A DNA stretch of 64,000 nucleotides from assembly GCF_003001935.1 (NCBI RefSeq), contig NZ_PVNG01000013.1:62001-126000 (forward strand). The letters run 5' to 3'. The notes under the pieces were generated by a model. It was not told the origin of the DNA and did not search any database. It saw only the letters and a program-made list of their open reading frames with translations. The DNA comes from Nonomuraea fuscirosea (lineage in GTDB: Bacteria > Actinomycetota > Actinomycetes > Streptosporangiales > Streptosporangiaceae). The translations under genes were made by a program, and so were the position numbers. This document shows, one piece after another, positions 15,991 through 24,446 of this stretch (the stretch's first letter is position 1; every line of letters starts with the position of its first letter).

Positions 15991-18027
15991 TTGCGAGTCC
16001 TTGCCGTAGTTCCCGCCCGCGGAGGTTCGGCGGGCGTACCCCTGAAGAACCTCGCCCTGGTCGGGGGCGTCCCGCTGGTCACCCGCGCGGTGCGGGCGTG
16101 CCGGCGCGCCGAGCTGATCGACCAGGTCGTGGTCAGCACCGACCACGACGGGATCGCCGCGACCGCCCGGGAGGCGGGCGCGGTGGTCGTGGAGCGGCCG
16201 GCGGAGCTGAGCGGCGCCACCGCCTCCAGCGAGTCCGCGCTGCTGCACGCGCTCGACGCGCTCGGCGAGGATCCGGAGGTCGTCGTGCTCGTGCAGTGCA
16301 CCAGCGCGTTCATCGACCCGGCCGACCTGTCGGCGGCGGTGCGCAAGGTGCTCGACGGCGAGGCCGACTCGGTCGTGTCCGGGCTGCCCACGCACGAGTT
16401 CCTCTGGACGGCCGGAGGCGCGGGCGTCAACCACGACCCGGCCGTCCGGCCGCGCAGGCAGGATCGCGAGCCGGAGTTCCGCGAGAACGGCGCCTTCTAC
16501 GTCATGCGCACCTCCGGCCTGCGCGAGCACGGGCACCGCTTCTTCGGCGCGGTCGCCGTGCAGCCCGTGCCCGCCCGGCACGGCATCGAGATCGACGATC
16601 CGGAGGACCTGGAGCTCGTCCGCGCGCTGGCCCCCTTCGTGGACGCGCCTGAGCCGATCGACGTGGACGCCGTCATCACCGACTTCGACGGGGTGCACAC
16701 CGACGACCGCGCCTACGTCGACTCGGAGGGCCGCGAGATGGTGCTGGTCAGCCGCTCCGACGGGATGGGCGTGTCGCTGCTGCGGCGCTCCGGGGTGAAG
16801 GTGCTGGTCATGTCCACCGAGCAGAACCCGGTGGTGGCCGCCCGCGCCCGCAAGCTCGGCGTCCCCGTGCTGCAGGGGCTGGCCGACAAGCGCACCGTGC
16901 TGCGCGACTGGCTGACCATCGAGGGGCTCGACCCGGCCCGCGTGGCCTATGTCGGCAACGACGTCAACGACCTGGGCCCGATGGGCGAGGTCGGCTGGCC
17001 CGTCGCCACCCCCGACGCCCACCCGCGGGTGCGGGCCGCGGCCAGGGTGGTGCTGACCAGGCCGGGCGGCGACGGCGCGGTGCGCGAGCTGTGCGACCGC
17101 GTGGTGGCCGCCCGCCCCGAGCCGCCGGCCGCCGCGGCGCGGACCCGGCCGCGTCTCGGGCCCGTGGCGATCGGCGACGTACGGGTCGGCGACGGCGAGC
17201 CCGTCTACGTCATCGGCGAGATCGGCATCAACCACAACGGCGACGTCGAGCTGGCCAGGCGGCTGATCGACGTGGCGGCCGAGGCCGGCTGCCAGGCGGT
17301 CAAGTTCCAGAAGCGCACTCCCGCGATCTGCGTGCCCGAGGAGCAGAAGGGGCAGATCAGGCAGACGCCGTGGGGCGAGATGACGTACCTGGAGTACAAG
17401 GAGCGCACCGAGTTCGGGCGCGAGGAGTACGCCCAGATCGCCGAGCACTGCCGTGAGCGCGGGCTGCACTGGTTCGCCTCGCCGTGGGACGTGCCGTCGG
17501 TCGCGTTCCTGGAGGACATGGGCGTCCTGGTGCACAAGGTGGCCTCGGCCAGCGTGTCCGACCACGAGCTGCTGCGCGCCCTGGCCGCCACCGGCAAGCC
17601 GCTCATCCTGTCGACCGGCATGTCCACGCTCTCGGAGATCGACGCGGCGGTGGAGATCCTGGGCACCGACCGGCTGATCATGATGCACGCGACGTCCACG
17701 TACCCGCTGCCGCCCGAGGAGGCGAACCTGCGCACGATCACCACGCTCAAGGAGCGCTACGGCGTGCCGGTCGGCTACTCGGGGCACGAGCGCGGGCTGC
17801 AGATCTCCCTGGCGGCCGTCACGCTCGGCGCGGTCTGCGTGGAGCGGCACATCACCCTCGACCGCACCATGTGGGGCTCCGACCACGCCGCCTCGCTGGA
17901 GCCGTCGGGTCTCGAGCACCTGGTCCGTGACATCCGCATCATCGAGCAGGCCATGGGCGACGGCGTCAAGCGCGTCTTCCCCGGCGAGCAGGCCCCCAAG
18001 GCCCGCCTGCGCCGGGTGACCGTCTGA
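15991..18027 (+). CDS. Trifunctional nonulosonate enzyme: CMP-synthetase / HAD phosphatase / NeuB synthase
   Basis: A 678-residue fusion. Residues 1-225 are a NeuA-type cytidylyltransferase (VVPARGGSAGVPLKNL nucleotide motif, FRENGAFYV, GIEIDDPEDLELV). Residues 226-385 are a KdsC/CMAS-tail-like HAD phosphatase with motif I Asp231/Asp233 in TDFDGVHTDD, DKRTVL, and metal-binding GNDVND, so it looks active. Residues 390-678 are a NeuB TIM-barrel (EIGINHNGD, KFQKRTP, HATSTYPLPPEE, GYSGHERG, ERHITLDRTMWGSDHAASLEP) that condenses PEP with a sugar. The C-terminal SAF domain of classical NeuB is absent. Together they could make a nonulosonate 9-phosphate, dephosphorylate it and activate it with CTP. 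The start is a TTG with GAGGAG 5 bases upstream. It heads a glycosyltransferase locus. Confidence 0.93.
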   Translation: MRVLAVVPARGGSAGVPLKNLALVGGVPLVTRAVRACRRAELIDQVVVSTDHDGIAATAREAGAVVVERPAELSGATASSESALLHALDALGEDPEVVVLVQCTSAFIDPADLSAAVRKVLDGEADSVVSGLPTHEFLWTAGGAGVNHDPAVRPRRQDREPEFRENGAFYVMRTSGLREHGHRFFGAVAVQPVPARHGIEIDDPEDLELVRALAPFVDAPEPIDVDAVITDFDGVHTDDRAYVDSEGREMVLVSRSDGMGVSLLRRSGVKVLVMSTEQNPVVAARARKLGVPVLQGLADKRTVLRDWLTIEGLDPARVAYVGNDVNDLGPMGEVGWPVATPDAHPRVRAAARVVLTRPGGDGAVRELCDRVVAARPEPPAAAARTRPRLGPVAIGDVRVGDGEPVYVIGEIGINHNGDVELARRLIDVAAEAGCQAVKFQKRTPAICVPEEQKGQIRQTPWGEMTYLEYKERTEFGREEYAQIAEHCRERGLHWFASPWDVPSVAFLEDMGVLVHKVASASVSDHELLRALAATGKPLILSTGMSTLSEIDAAVEILGTDRLIMMHATSTYPLPPEEANLRTITTLKERYGVPVGYSGHERGLQISLAAVTLGAVCVERHITLDRTMWGSDHAASLEPSGLEHLVRDIRIIEQAMGDGVKRVFPGEQAPKARLRRVTV

Positions 18028-18052
18028 TCCCCCGTCTCCAGGAGAAACCCCC

Positions 18053-19036
18053 TTGATCACTCTCTCGGTCGTCGTGCCCGTGCGGGACGGCGAGCGCTTC
18101 ATCGCCGACGCGCTCACCTCGCTGTCCCGCAACGCGCGCCCCGGCTTCGAGTTCATCGTCGTGGACGACGGGTCCGTGGACGCCACGGGCGACATCATCG
18201 ACGACTTCGCCGATGACCTGCCCGGGCTGACCGTGCTGCGCAACCCCGCCGCGGTGGGGCTGGCGGACGCGCGGAACGCGGGCCTGTCGGCCGCGACCGG
18301 CCGGTACGTCACGTTCATGGACGGCGACGACTGGCTCGCCCCCGGCTACCTGGAACGGCTCGTCGCGGCCATCGACGGGCTCGGCTGCGACTTCGTCCGC
18401 ACCGACCACGTGCAGGTCGAGGGCCGAAAACGGGTCGTGCACCGCGCTCCGCAGGCGCGGCGGGGCGCGGTGCTGGACCCGCGCGCCGCCATCCTGCCCG
18501 CCGGGGTGCGCACCATGGTGGACTACCCGTACGCGTGGGCGGGCGTCTACCGGCGTTCCCTGGGCGACCTGCTGCACTTCCCCGGCTCGCTGCACACCGC
18601 GGAGGACCGGCCGTGGATCTGGCGGCTGCACCGGGAGGCCGCCACGTTCGCGGTGGTGTCGCTGGCCGGGGTGTTCTACCGGCGCCTGGTGCCCGGGTCG
18701 CTGACGCAGGTGGGCGACGAGCGGCAGCTGCACTTCTTCGACGCGTTCGAGCTGGTCTTCAAGGACCTGGAGCCGGAGTTCCGGCCCAAGGCGGTGCGCA
18801 ACTTCTGCGCCCTGCTCGCCCATCACCTGCACCTCGGCGATCGCTTCACGCCCGGCCTGCGTGTCCGTTTCGAGGAGCGCGGTGCGCACATGGTACGGAC
18901 GCTGCCGCCGGAGCTGGTGGCGGAGTCGGCGGCGCGGATGTCCGCCGAGCGCGAGGCCGCGCTGCGCGCCCTGGTGCCCGATCTGCCCCCCAGCCCGCAC
19001 GTCCGGGTCCGCCGCGACCGGGAGGAGACGTCGTGA
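18053..19036 (+). CDS. Glycosyltransferase family 2
   Basis: A 327-residue GT-A enzyme with the canonical N-terminus LSVVVPVRDGERFIADAL, nucleotide-binding VVDDGSVDAT, and the DXD-like metal motif MDGDDW near residue 93, then TAEDRPWIWRL near 183. No transmembrane helix is present. The start is a TTG at 18053, supported by CAGGAG 8 bases upstream and by the position of the GT2 first strand. It overlaps the next gene in GTGA. Located right behind the CMP-nonulosonate enzyme, it probably adds one sugar of the same cell-wall or surface polymer. The C-terminal 100 residues are helical and not recognised. Confidence 0.88.
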   Translation: MITLSVVVPVRDGERFIADALTSLSRNARPGFEFIVVDDGSVDATGDIIDDFADDLPGLTVLRNPAAVGLADARNAGLSAATGRYVTFMDGDDWLAPGYLERLVAAIDGLGCDFVRTDHVQVEGRKRVVHRAPQARRGAVLDPRAAILPAGVRTMVDYPYAWAGVYRRSLGDLLHFPGSLHTAEDRPWIWRLHREAATFAVVSLAGVFYRRLVPGSLTQVGDERQLHFFDAFELVFKDLEPEFRPKAVRNFCALLAHHLHLGDRFTPGLRVRFEERGAHMVRTLPPELVAESAARMSAEREAALRALVPDLPPSPHVRVRRDREETS

Positions 19037-20277
19037 AGGTCTTCTACGCCTCGACGCTGTTCGGAGTGATGTCGCTGGCGGCCGCCATCGACGACGGCCG
19101 GTTCGGCGCGGGCCGCCGGGTCCTGGTCGTGTCGAACAACGCGGCCGTCCCCGAGGTGGCCACGCCGGCCGACCGGGCGCCCGGCTTCGCCGCGCTGCGC
19201 TCGCGCTTCGACGAGGTGCGCTCGTGGAACGAGCTCATCGCGCCGCTGCACCCGTCGGACTGGCGGGCGCGGGTGATCGAGGTGCCGATGACGGAGCGGC
19301 TCATCCGCTCCCACTGGGGGCTGGACGGCGTCGAGGAGCTGGTGCTGGAGTCGATCGCGGTGCCGCCGGCGCGGACGATCGCGGGGCTGGTGCGGGACTG
19401 CCCGATCTCGGTCTACTCCGACGGGCTGATGAGCTACGGGCCGACCCGCGACCCGCTGCCGGCCGAGATCTTCCGGCGGATCGACCGGCTGATCCATCTC
19501 GATCTGGTGCCGGGGCTCGAACCGTTGCTGCTCAGCGAGTACGGCGTCGCCCCCGAGATCCTGCCCGCCGAGCGGTTCCTGGCAGTCGTCCGCGAAGTGT
19601 CGGAAATTTCGGATGTGTCAGGGGTGTCCGGGCCGGCCATGATCCTCGGCCAGTACCTGTCGGCGCTGGACATCGTCACCCCCGAGGAGGAGGCCGGCCT
19701 GCACGAGAGCATGCTCAAGGCCCTGGTCGCGCGCGGCCACACCGACGTCCTCTTCAAGCCGCATCCGGCCGCCGGCCGCCGCCACGCCCAGCTGCTGCGG
19801 GCCGCCGCCGGTTCGCTGGGCGTGCGGCTGACGGTGGCCGGGGAGAGCGTGCCGGCCGAGGTGTGCTTCGCGGCGCTGCGGCCCGAGCTGGTCGTGGGCT
19901 GCTTCTCCACGGGGCTGGTGACGGCCTGGCGCTACTTCGGGCTGCCGGTGGCCTCGTACGGGACCGGGACGGTGCTGCGGCGGCTGACCCCGTACGAGAA
20001 CAGCAACCGGATCCCGGCCACCATCGTGGACGCCCTGCTGCCCAGGCTGTCGGCCGAGGGCCACATCGAGCGGCCGCCCGAGCTGGACCTGCCCGCGCTG
20101 CTGCGCGCGGTGGGCTACTGCATGCAGGCCGACGCCTATCCCGAGCTGCGGCCCGACGGCATCGCGTTCGACCCGCGCTACTTCAAGCGCAGGCGCCTGG
20201 AGGCGCTGGGCCTCGCCGAGGTGGCCAGGCCCGGCGCGTTCACCCGGATCCGCAGGAAGCTCAGGTCAGCGCTCTGA
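19033..20277 (+). CDS. Polysialyltransferase-like glycosyltransferase
   Basis: A 414-residue protein with the two short motifs shared by bacterial sialyltransferases of the GT38/GT52/GT80 clan: an acidic-Asp-Gly motif as SDG in SVYSDGLMSYG (about 138) and the HP motif in DVLFKPHPAAGRR (about 240). A serine/threonine pair sits in GCFSTGLVTAWRYFG. It starts with a Rossmann-like strand (VKVFYASTLFGVMSLAAAI) and resembles the alpha-2,8-polysialyltransferase family. The GTG at 19033 overlaps the upstream stop and has GGGAGGAG. It likely polymerises or transfers the CMP-activated nonulosonic acid made by the fusion enzyme upstream. Confidence 0.8.
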   Translation: MKVFYASTLFGVMSLAAAIDDGRFGAGRRVLVVSNNAAVPEVATPADRAPGFAALRSRFDEVRSWNELIAPLHPSDWRARVIEVPMTERLIRSHWGLDGVEELVLESIAVPPARTIAGLVRDCPISVYSDGLMSYGPTRDPLPAEIFRRIDRLIHLDLVPGLEPLLLSEYGVAPEILPAERFLAVVREVSEISDVSGVSGPAMILGQYLSALDIVTPEEEAGLHESMLKALVARGHTDVLFKPHPAAGRRHAQLLRAAAGSLGVRLTVAGESVPAEVCFAALRPELVVGCFSTGLVTAWRYFGLPVASYGTGTVLRRLTPYENSNRIPATIVDALLPRLSAEGHIERPPELDLPALLRAVGYCMQADAYPELRPDGIAFDPRYFKRRRLEALGLAEVARPGAFTRIRRKLRSAL

Positions 20278-20343
20278 CGTAGTGCTCAGCTCAGCGCCTC
20301 GGGGCTCGGGTCAGCGCTTTCGGGTGAGGCTCAGGTCAGCGCT
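20259..20343. repeat. 15-bp repeats spanning two convergent gene ends
   Basis: GCTCAGGTCAGCGCT occurs at 20259-20273 and 20329-20343, with a one-mismatch copy at 20304-20318 and a weaker copy near 20284-20298. The first covers the last codons of the polysialyltransferase-like gene and the third covers the last codons of the convergent glycosyltransferase gene. The gap between the genes is therefore made almost wholly of copies. Confidence 0.7.
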
Positions 20344-21506
20344 TTGAGGTAGCGGCGCATGCGGCGTTTGGCCCGGTAGCCCGCCCGCAGCATCTTCGGG
20401 GGCACCTCCACGCGGAGCCGGGCCCTGCGCCGGGCCGCCGCGTGCTCGGGGCCGTCGAGCAGCGACCTGGCGGGCACGCGCGGCCCGGCGACCAGCCCGG
20501 CCAGCAGCCCCGTCCAGTCGTCGCGCCCGGCCGGATGGAAGTAGTTGGCCGCGCACCAGGCGGCCGAGGCCGTGCGGAAGTCGCCCCGAGCCAGCTCCTC
20601 CAGCGTGCCCAGCAGGTCGCTGCCCTCGAAGACCAGGTTGATCATCTCGGCGCTCACGCCGAAGTCGCGCAGCACCAGCGACGGCACCCCCATCGCGATG
20701 GCCTCCAGCGCCGCCGTCGAGCTCACCGTGACGAACCCGGCCGCCCGTTCCAGCTGCTCCCGCATGGACCCGGCGGCGAACGTCAGCCGGCCCGGCTCGC
20801 CCATCTCCCGCCACAGCCGCTGGTAGTGGTGGCGTTCGTTGTGCGTCTGCCGCTCGCCCTCCAGCGCGCGCAGCTTGACCACCACGTCCAGGTCGGGCCG
20901 GCGTCCGGCCAGCTCGGCCAGCGACAGCAGGATGCGCTCGCGCCGCTCCCGCTCACGCGGCACCTTGGCCTGGGTGGCGAACACCACCCGGTTCCCGCCG
21001 CCCGCACCCGCCTCGGGCCGCAGGAACGGCAGCCGGGCCAGCCCCAGCTCCCCTCCCCCGCCGAGCCGGGCGGCGATGCCGGCGAACTCGGCCACCTCCC
21101 GCTCGCTGTGCACCACGAACAGGTCGCAGCCGCTGCGGAACAGCCAGGCCTTCTCGGTGGCGGGCACCGAGATGCCCGGCAGCCCGCTGACGAACACCGG
21201 GCGCGGGCGCAGCCCGTCGAGCACCTCGGCCACCAGCACGTCCACCACGGGGCCCGTACAGGCCACGAGGATCACGTCGGGCCGGGTGCGCTCGGCCAGC
21301 CGCCGCACGGAGCGTGCGGACAACACCGGCGGCGGCGGCCCCTCGGCCCGCGTGCCGCTCACGGCCGCGGCGATCTGCTCGGGCGAGGGCGCGATCGGCG
21401 TGCGCACCACGACCAGCTCCGTCACGCAACCCTCGGGCAGGTCGCCGAGCAGGCAGGCGGCCCATTTCAGATACGAGTCGGAGTCGGCGACCGCCAGCAC
21501 TCTCAA
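20331..21506 (-). CDS. DUF6716-like putative glycosyltransferase
   Basis: A 391-residue soluble protein with a GT-B-like two-domain layout. The N-terminal half starts RVLAVADSDSYLKWAACLL. The C-terminal half holds VVVKLRALEGERQTHNERH, FVTVSSTAALEAIAMGVPSLVL and FGVSAEMIN, the nucleotide-sugar side seen in glycerophosphotransferase-like and surface-polymer transferases. I match it from memory to actinomycete DUF6716 proteins. The start is a TTG at 21506 that overlaps the upstream stop (TTGA) and follows ACAGGAG; a longer frame to 21560 overlaps the previous gene and is less likely. It is co-transcribed with the sialyltransferase-like gene and convergent with the neuB-fusion operon. Confidence 0.75.
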   Translation of the reverse strand: MRVLAVADSDSYLKWAACLLGDLPEGCVTELVVVRTPIAPSPEQIAAAVSGTRAEGPPPPVLSARSVRRLAERTRPDVILVACTGPVVDVLVAEVLDGLRPRPVFVSGLPGISVPATEKAWLFRSGCDLFVVHSEREVAEFAGIAARLGGGGELGLARLPFLRPEAGAGGGNRVVFATQAKVPRERERRERILLSLAELAGRRPDLDVVVKLRALEGERQTHNERHHYQRLWREMGEPGRLTFAAGSMREQLERAAGFVTVSSTAALEAIAMGVPSLVLRDFGVSAEMINLVFEGSDLLGTLEELARGDFRTASAAWCAANYFHPAGRDDWTGLLAGLVAGPRVPARSLLDGPEHAAARRRARLRVEVPPKMLRAGYRAKRRMRRYLKALT

Positions 21507-22447
21507 CCGGACACTCCTGTCAGATGCGAGCGCAGGGCGGGTGCCGCCCTGCTGGTCCACCAGTCATCGGGTACGTCCACCGGCTCGACGGCGACGCCGC
21601 GCGGGCTGAGCAGGATCCGCAGCGAGGTGATCGCGGTCGAGGGGAGGCTGAGCACGCGCTGGCCGGCGTCCAGGCCGCGCAACGTCAGCTCGGCCGGCAC
21701 GCCGGCGTCGTGGACGGTGATGCCGGGACGGTCCCGGATCAGCGCGACGTCCACGGGGTCCTCGCGGCGGTGCGGGTAGTACGCCAGGGGCTCGCGGGTG
21801 GCCAGGTCGGTCAGCCAGCGCAGGTAGTGGTCGCGGTGCACGAGGCCGTTGCGGACCAGCGAGGTGCCGAGCACGACCGTGCGCTCGGACGGGCCCTCGG
21901 CGCTCGGCGGCTGGGCGCGCAGCCAGGCGAAGTCGTGCCGTACGAGATCGACGCCGGCGCGGCGGACGGCCGCTTCGAGCCGGTCGGCCACGGGCAGCGC
22001 GGTGAACACCGCCACCTCGCTCAGCCGCAACCGCACCGCGGCGGCCAGCCCGAGCAGGGCGCGTGCCCTGGTGGACCGGGCGCGGGCGCGCAGCAGCGGC
22101 CAGTACGGGCCCGCCGCCAGCAGCTCCAGCAGCCGCAGCGTGGCCAGCCCGTCGTCCACGATGACGACGCGGCCGGTCCTGGAGGTGAGCCAGCGCAGCT
22201 GCACCCGGCCGGAGAAGGCGTCCCCGACCGCCCGCACGCGTCCCGGCATGCGCTCGCGCGGCTCGGCCAGTTCGAGGCCGCCGGGCAGCTCCAGCACGCT
22301 GAGCTCACGCCGCGTGGCCTGGAGCGGCCGCAGGCCCGCGCGGGGCACGACGGCCGTCGCGGGGCCGAGCAGCCCGGCGTGGTGGGCCTCGACGGCGCAC
22401 AGCATCTGGAGCGGGGACTCCACCCAGGCCGACGCCTGTTCGACCAC
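21503..22447 (-). CDS. Sialyltransferase-like protein (GT52/GT38 clan)
   Basis: A 314-residue soluble protein. It shows the clan motifs: VVIVDDGLATL (acidic-Asp-Gly, about 95-105), LAYYPHRRED (HP motif, about 222-231) and LSLPSTAITSL (Ser-Thr pair, about 270-280), in the right order and spacing for bacterial sialyltransferases. The N-terminus WVESPLQMLCAVEAH is also typical of this group. The start is a GTG at 22447 with GGGAGGGCAAGGAGT upstream. It is the first gene of a two-gene minus-strand operon facing the fusion-enzyme operon, so it very likely uses the same CMP-donor. Acceptor unknown. Confidence 0.75.
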   Translation of the reverse strand: MVEQASAWVESPLQMLCAVEAHHAGLLGPATAVVPRAGLRPLQATRRELSVLELPGGLELAEPRERMPGRVRAVGDAFSGRVQLRWLTSRTGRVVIVDDGLATLRLLELLAAGPYWPLLRARARSTRARALLGLAAAVRLRLSEVAVFTALPVADRLEAAVRRAGVDLVRHDFAWLRAQPPSAEGPSERTVVLGTSLVRNGLVHRDHYLRWLTDLATREPLAYYPHRREDPVDVALIRDRPGITVHDAGVPAELTLRGLDAGQRVLSLPSTAITSLRILLSPRGVAVEPVDVPDDWWTSRAAPALRSHLTGVSG

Positions 22448-22545
22448 TCCTTGCCCTCCCAGCGGGGTGATGGGCCGTTCACGACCGCTTCAAGGTAGCC
22501 CCACCGGCTTAAGCCGGCCGGAACGCGGCATGAACAATGGGGTGT

Positions 22546-23367
22546 ATGAACTCGCTCTTGCTCAACACGGACGGCGTGCAGATCCCGCAGCTCGGGTACG
22601 GCGTCTTCCAGGTGCCGGCCGACGAGGCCGAGCAGGCGGTCGCCACCGCGCTCCAGGCCGGCTACCGCCACATCGACACGGCCGCCGCGTACGGCAATGA
22701 GGAGGGGGTGGGCCGGGCCGTCCGCGCGAGCGGGCTGCCGCGCGAGAAGGTGTTCGTCACCACCAAGTTGTGGAACGGCGACCACGGCCGCGCCGAGGCC
22801 GCCTTCGACGAGAGCCTGACCCGGCTGGGGCTGGACCACGTCGACCTCTACCTCATCCACTGGCCGGTGCCGCGGCAGGACAAGTACGTCGAGGCGTGGA
22901 AGGCCATGGAGCGGATCTACCGCGACGGGCGCGCCAAGGCCATCGGCGTGTCGAACTTCACCGTCGGCGCGCTCACCCGGCTCATGGAGGAGACCGACAT
23001 CACGCCGGCCATCAACCAGATCGAGCTGCACCCGTACCTGCAGCAGCGCGAGCTGCGTGCCTTCCACGAGGCCAACGGCATCCTCACCGAGGCGTGGAGC
23101 CCGCTGGGGCAGGGCAAGGGGCTGCTGACCGACCCGGCGCTGACGGTGCTGTCGGAGAAGTGCGGCAGGACGCCGGCGCAGATCGTGCTGCGCTGGCAGT
23201 TGCAGCTCGGGAACGTGGTCATCCCGAAGTCGGTGACGCCGGCCCGGATCAAGGAGAACATCGACGTGTTCGACTTCATTCTCGACACGGAGACGATGGC
23301 GGCCATCGGGGCGATGAACAGGGGGCAGCGGATCGGTCCTGACCCGGACACGTTCAACGTGACGTGA
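22546..23367 (+). CDS. Aldo/keto reductase
   Basis: A 273-residue NADPH-dependent TIM-barrel reductase close to 2,5-diketo-D-gluconate reductases. The catalytic tetrad is visible: Asp in HIDTAAAYGNEEGVG with Tyr four residues later, Lys in VFVTTKLWNGD and His in LYLIHWPVP. Further signatures are IGVSNF and the phosphate-binding VIPKSVTPARIKEN. The ATG at 22546 is chosen over one three codons upstream because it matches homologue N-termini (NSLLLNTDGVQIPQLGYG). It is divergent from the sialyltransferase-like gene and probably not part of that pathway. Confidence 0.93.
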   Translation: MNSLLLNTDGVQIPQLGYGVFQVPADEAEQAVATALQAGYRHIDTAAAYGNEEGVGRAVRASGLPREKVFVTTKLWNGDHGRAEAAFDESLTRLGLDHVDLYLIHWPVPRQDKYVEAWKAMERIYRDGRAKAIGVSNFTVGALTRLMEETDITPAINQIELHPYLQQRELRAFHEANGILTEAWSPLGQGKGLLTDPALTVLSEKCGRTPAQIVLRWQLQLGNVVIPKSVTPARIKENIDVFDFILDTETMAAIGAMNRGQRIGPDPDTFNVT

Positions 23368-23464
23368 TTGGCGGTTCACTGCTTTTGTGACGGGAGAGGC
23401 TTTCGGGCTGTCCCGATTTATCCCCACATAACCATCTTTTTACCTTTCCTGTACGATCTGCGGC

Positions 23465-24418
23465 GTGCGAGAATTCACCTGGGGAATAGCGGCGACCGGC
23501 GGCATCGCGCGTACCGTGGGGGCGGCCATCGCCGCCGAACCGGGCATGCGGGTCGGCGCCGTCGGTTCACGGAACCTGGCCAGAGCGCAGGCCCTGGCCG
23601 CCACGCTGGGGGCGGAGTCGGCCTACGGCTCCTACGAGCGGCTGTGCGCCGATCCGGCGATCGACGCCGTCTACGTGGCCACGCCGCACGCCCAGCACCT
23701 CCAGGTGGCCGAGGCCGCCATCGCGGCCGGCAAGGCCGTGCTCTGCGAGAAGCCGCTGGCGGCGAGCGTGGACGACGCCGAGAAGATGGTGCGGCTGGCG
23801 CGCGAGGCGGGCGTGTTCCTGATGGAAGCGATGTGGATGCGGTTCAACCCCCTCATCCGGCTGATCGCGGCCGATCCGCGCTTCGGTGACCTCCGCTCGG
23901 TGCAGGCCACGTTCGGCTTCGCCGCCCCGTACGATCCCGCGCATCGCCTGTGGGCGCCCGAGCTGGGCGGCGGCGCCCTGCTCGACCTGGGGATCTACCC
24001 GTTCGGCCTGGCTCAGCTGCTCCTCGGCACGCCCTCGGGCCTGCACGTCACCGGCTCCCTGGCCCCGACCGGGGTGGACGCGGAGGTGGCCGGGACGTTG
24101 CTCTACCCGGGCGGACGGCACGCTCTCGTGGCGGCCTCCTTGCTGGGGAATTACCCGAACATGGCCAGCGTTGTGGGTACCCGGATGCGGGCGGACATCC
24201 CGGCGCCGTTCTGGGCGCCGAAGCGGATCCTCCTCACCGGGCCCTCCATGGAGCCGGAAGAGCACGTGCTCGATCCGGCGGACAACGGTTACGCCGGGGA
24301 GCTTCGCGAAGTCCGCGCCGCCACGGCCGATGGCAGGACCGAATCCTCGATCATGCCGCTTGATGAATCCCTTGCCATGATGGGACTTCTGGCCGACGCG
24401 CGCAGACAACTCACCTGA
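23465..24418 (+). CDS. Gfo/Idh/MocA-family oxidoreductase
   Basis: A 317-residue NAD(P)-dependent sugar or inositol-type dehydrogenase. The Rossmann N-terminus reads WGIAATGGIARTVGAAIA; the conserved EKP motif lies near residue 98 (LCEKPLAAS); the dimerisation and substrate domain includes GGALLDLGIYPF. The GTG start at 23465 follows a TACGAT -10-like hexamer by only 7 bases, so the transcript is probably leaderless. The family includes trans-1,2-dihydrobenzenediol/xylose dehydrogenase-like enzymes; the substrate is not readable. Confidence 0.9.
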   Translation: MREFTWGIAATGGIARTVGAAIAAEPGMRVGAVGSRNLARAQALAATLGAESAYGSYERLCADPAIDAVYVATPHAQHLQVAEAAIAAGKAVLCEKPLAASVDDAEKMVRLAREAGVFLMEAMWMRFNPLIRLIAADPRFGDLRSVQATFGFAAPYDPAHRLWAPELGGGALLDLGIYPFGLAQLLLGTPSGLHVTGSLAPTGVDAEVAGTLLYPGGRHALVAASLLGNYPNMASVVGTRMRADIPAPFWAPKRILLTGPSMEPEEHVLDPADNGYAGELREVRAATADGRTESSIMPLDESLAMMGLLADARRQLT

Positions 24419-24446
24419 CTGCGCTTTTATGGATTTGTAATCCTCT

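Noticed and set aside
15952..18318. A 788-codon minus-strand frame opposite the nonulosonate fusion
   Set aside because: Low-complexity antisense translation; the plus-strand frame has three intact enzyme domains.
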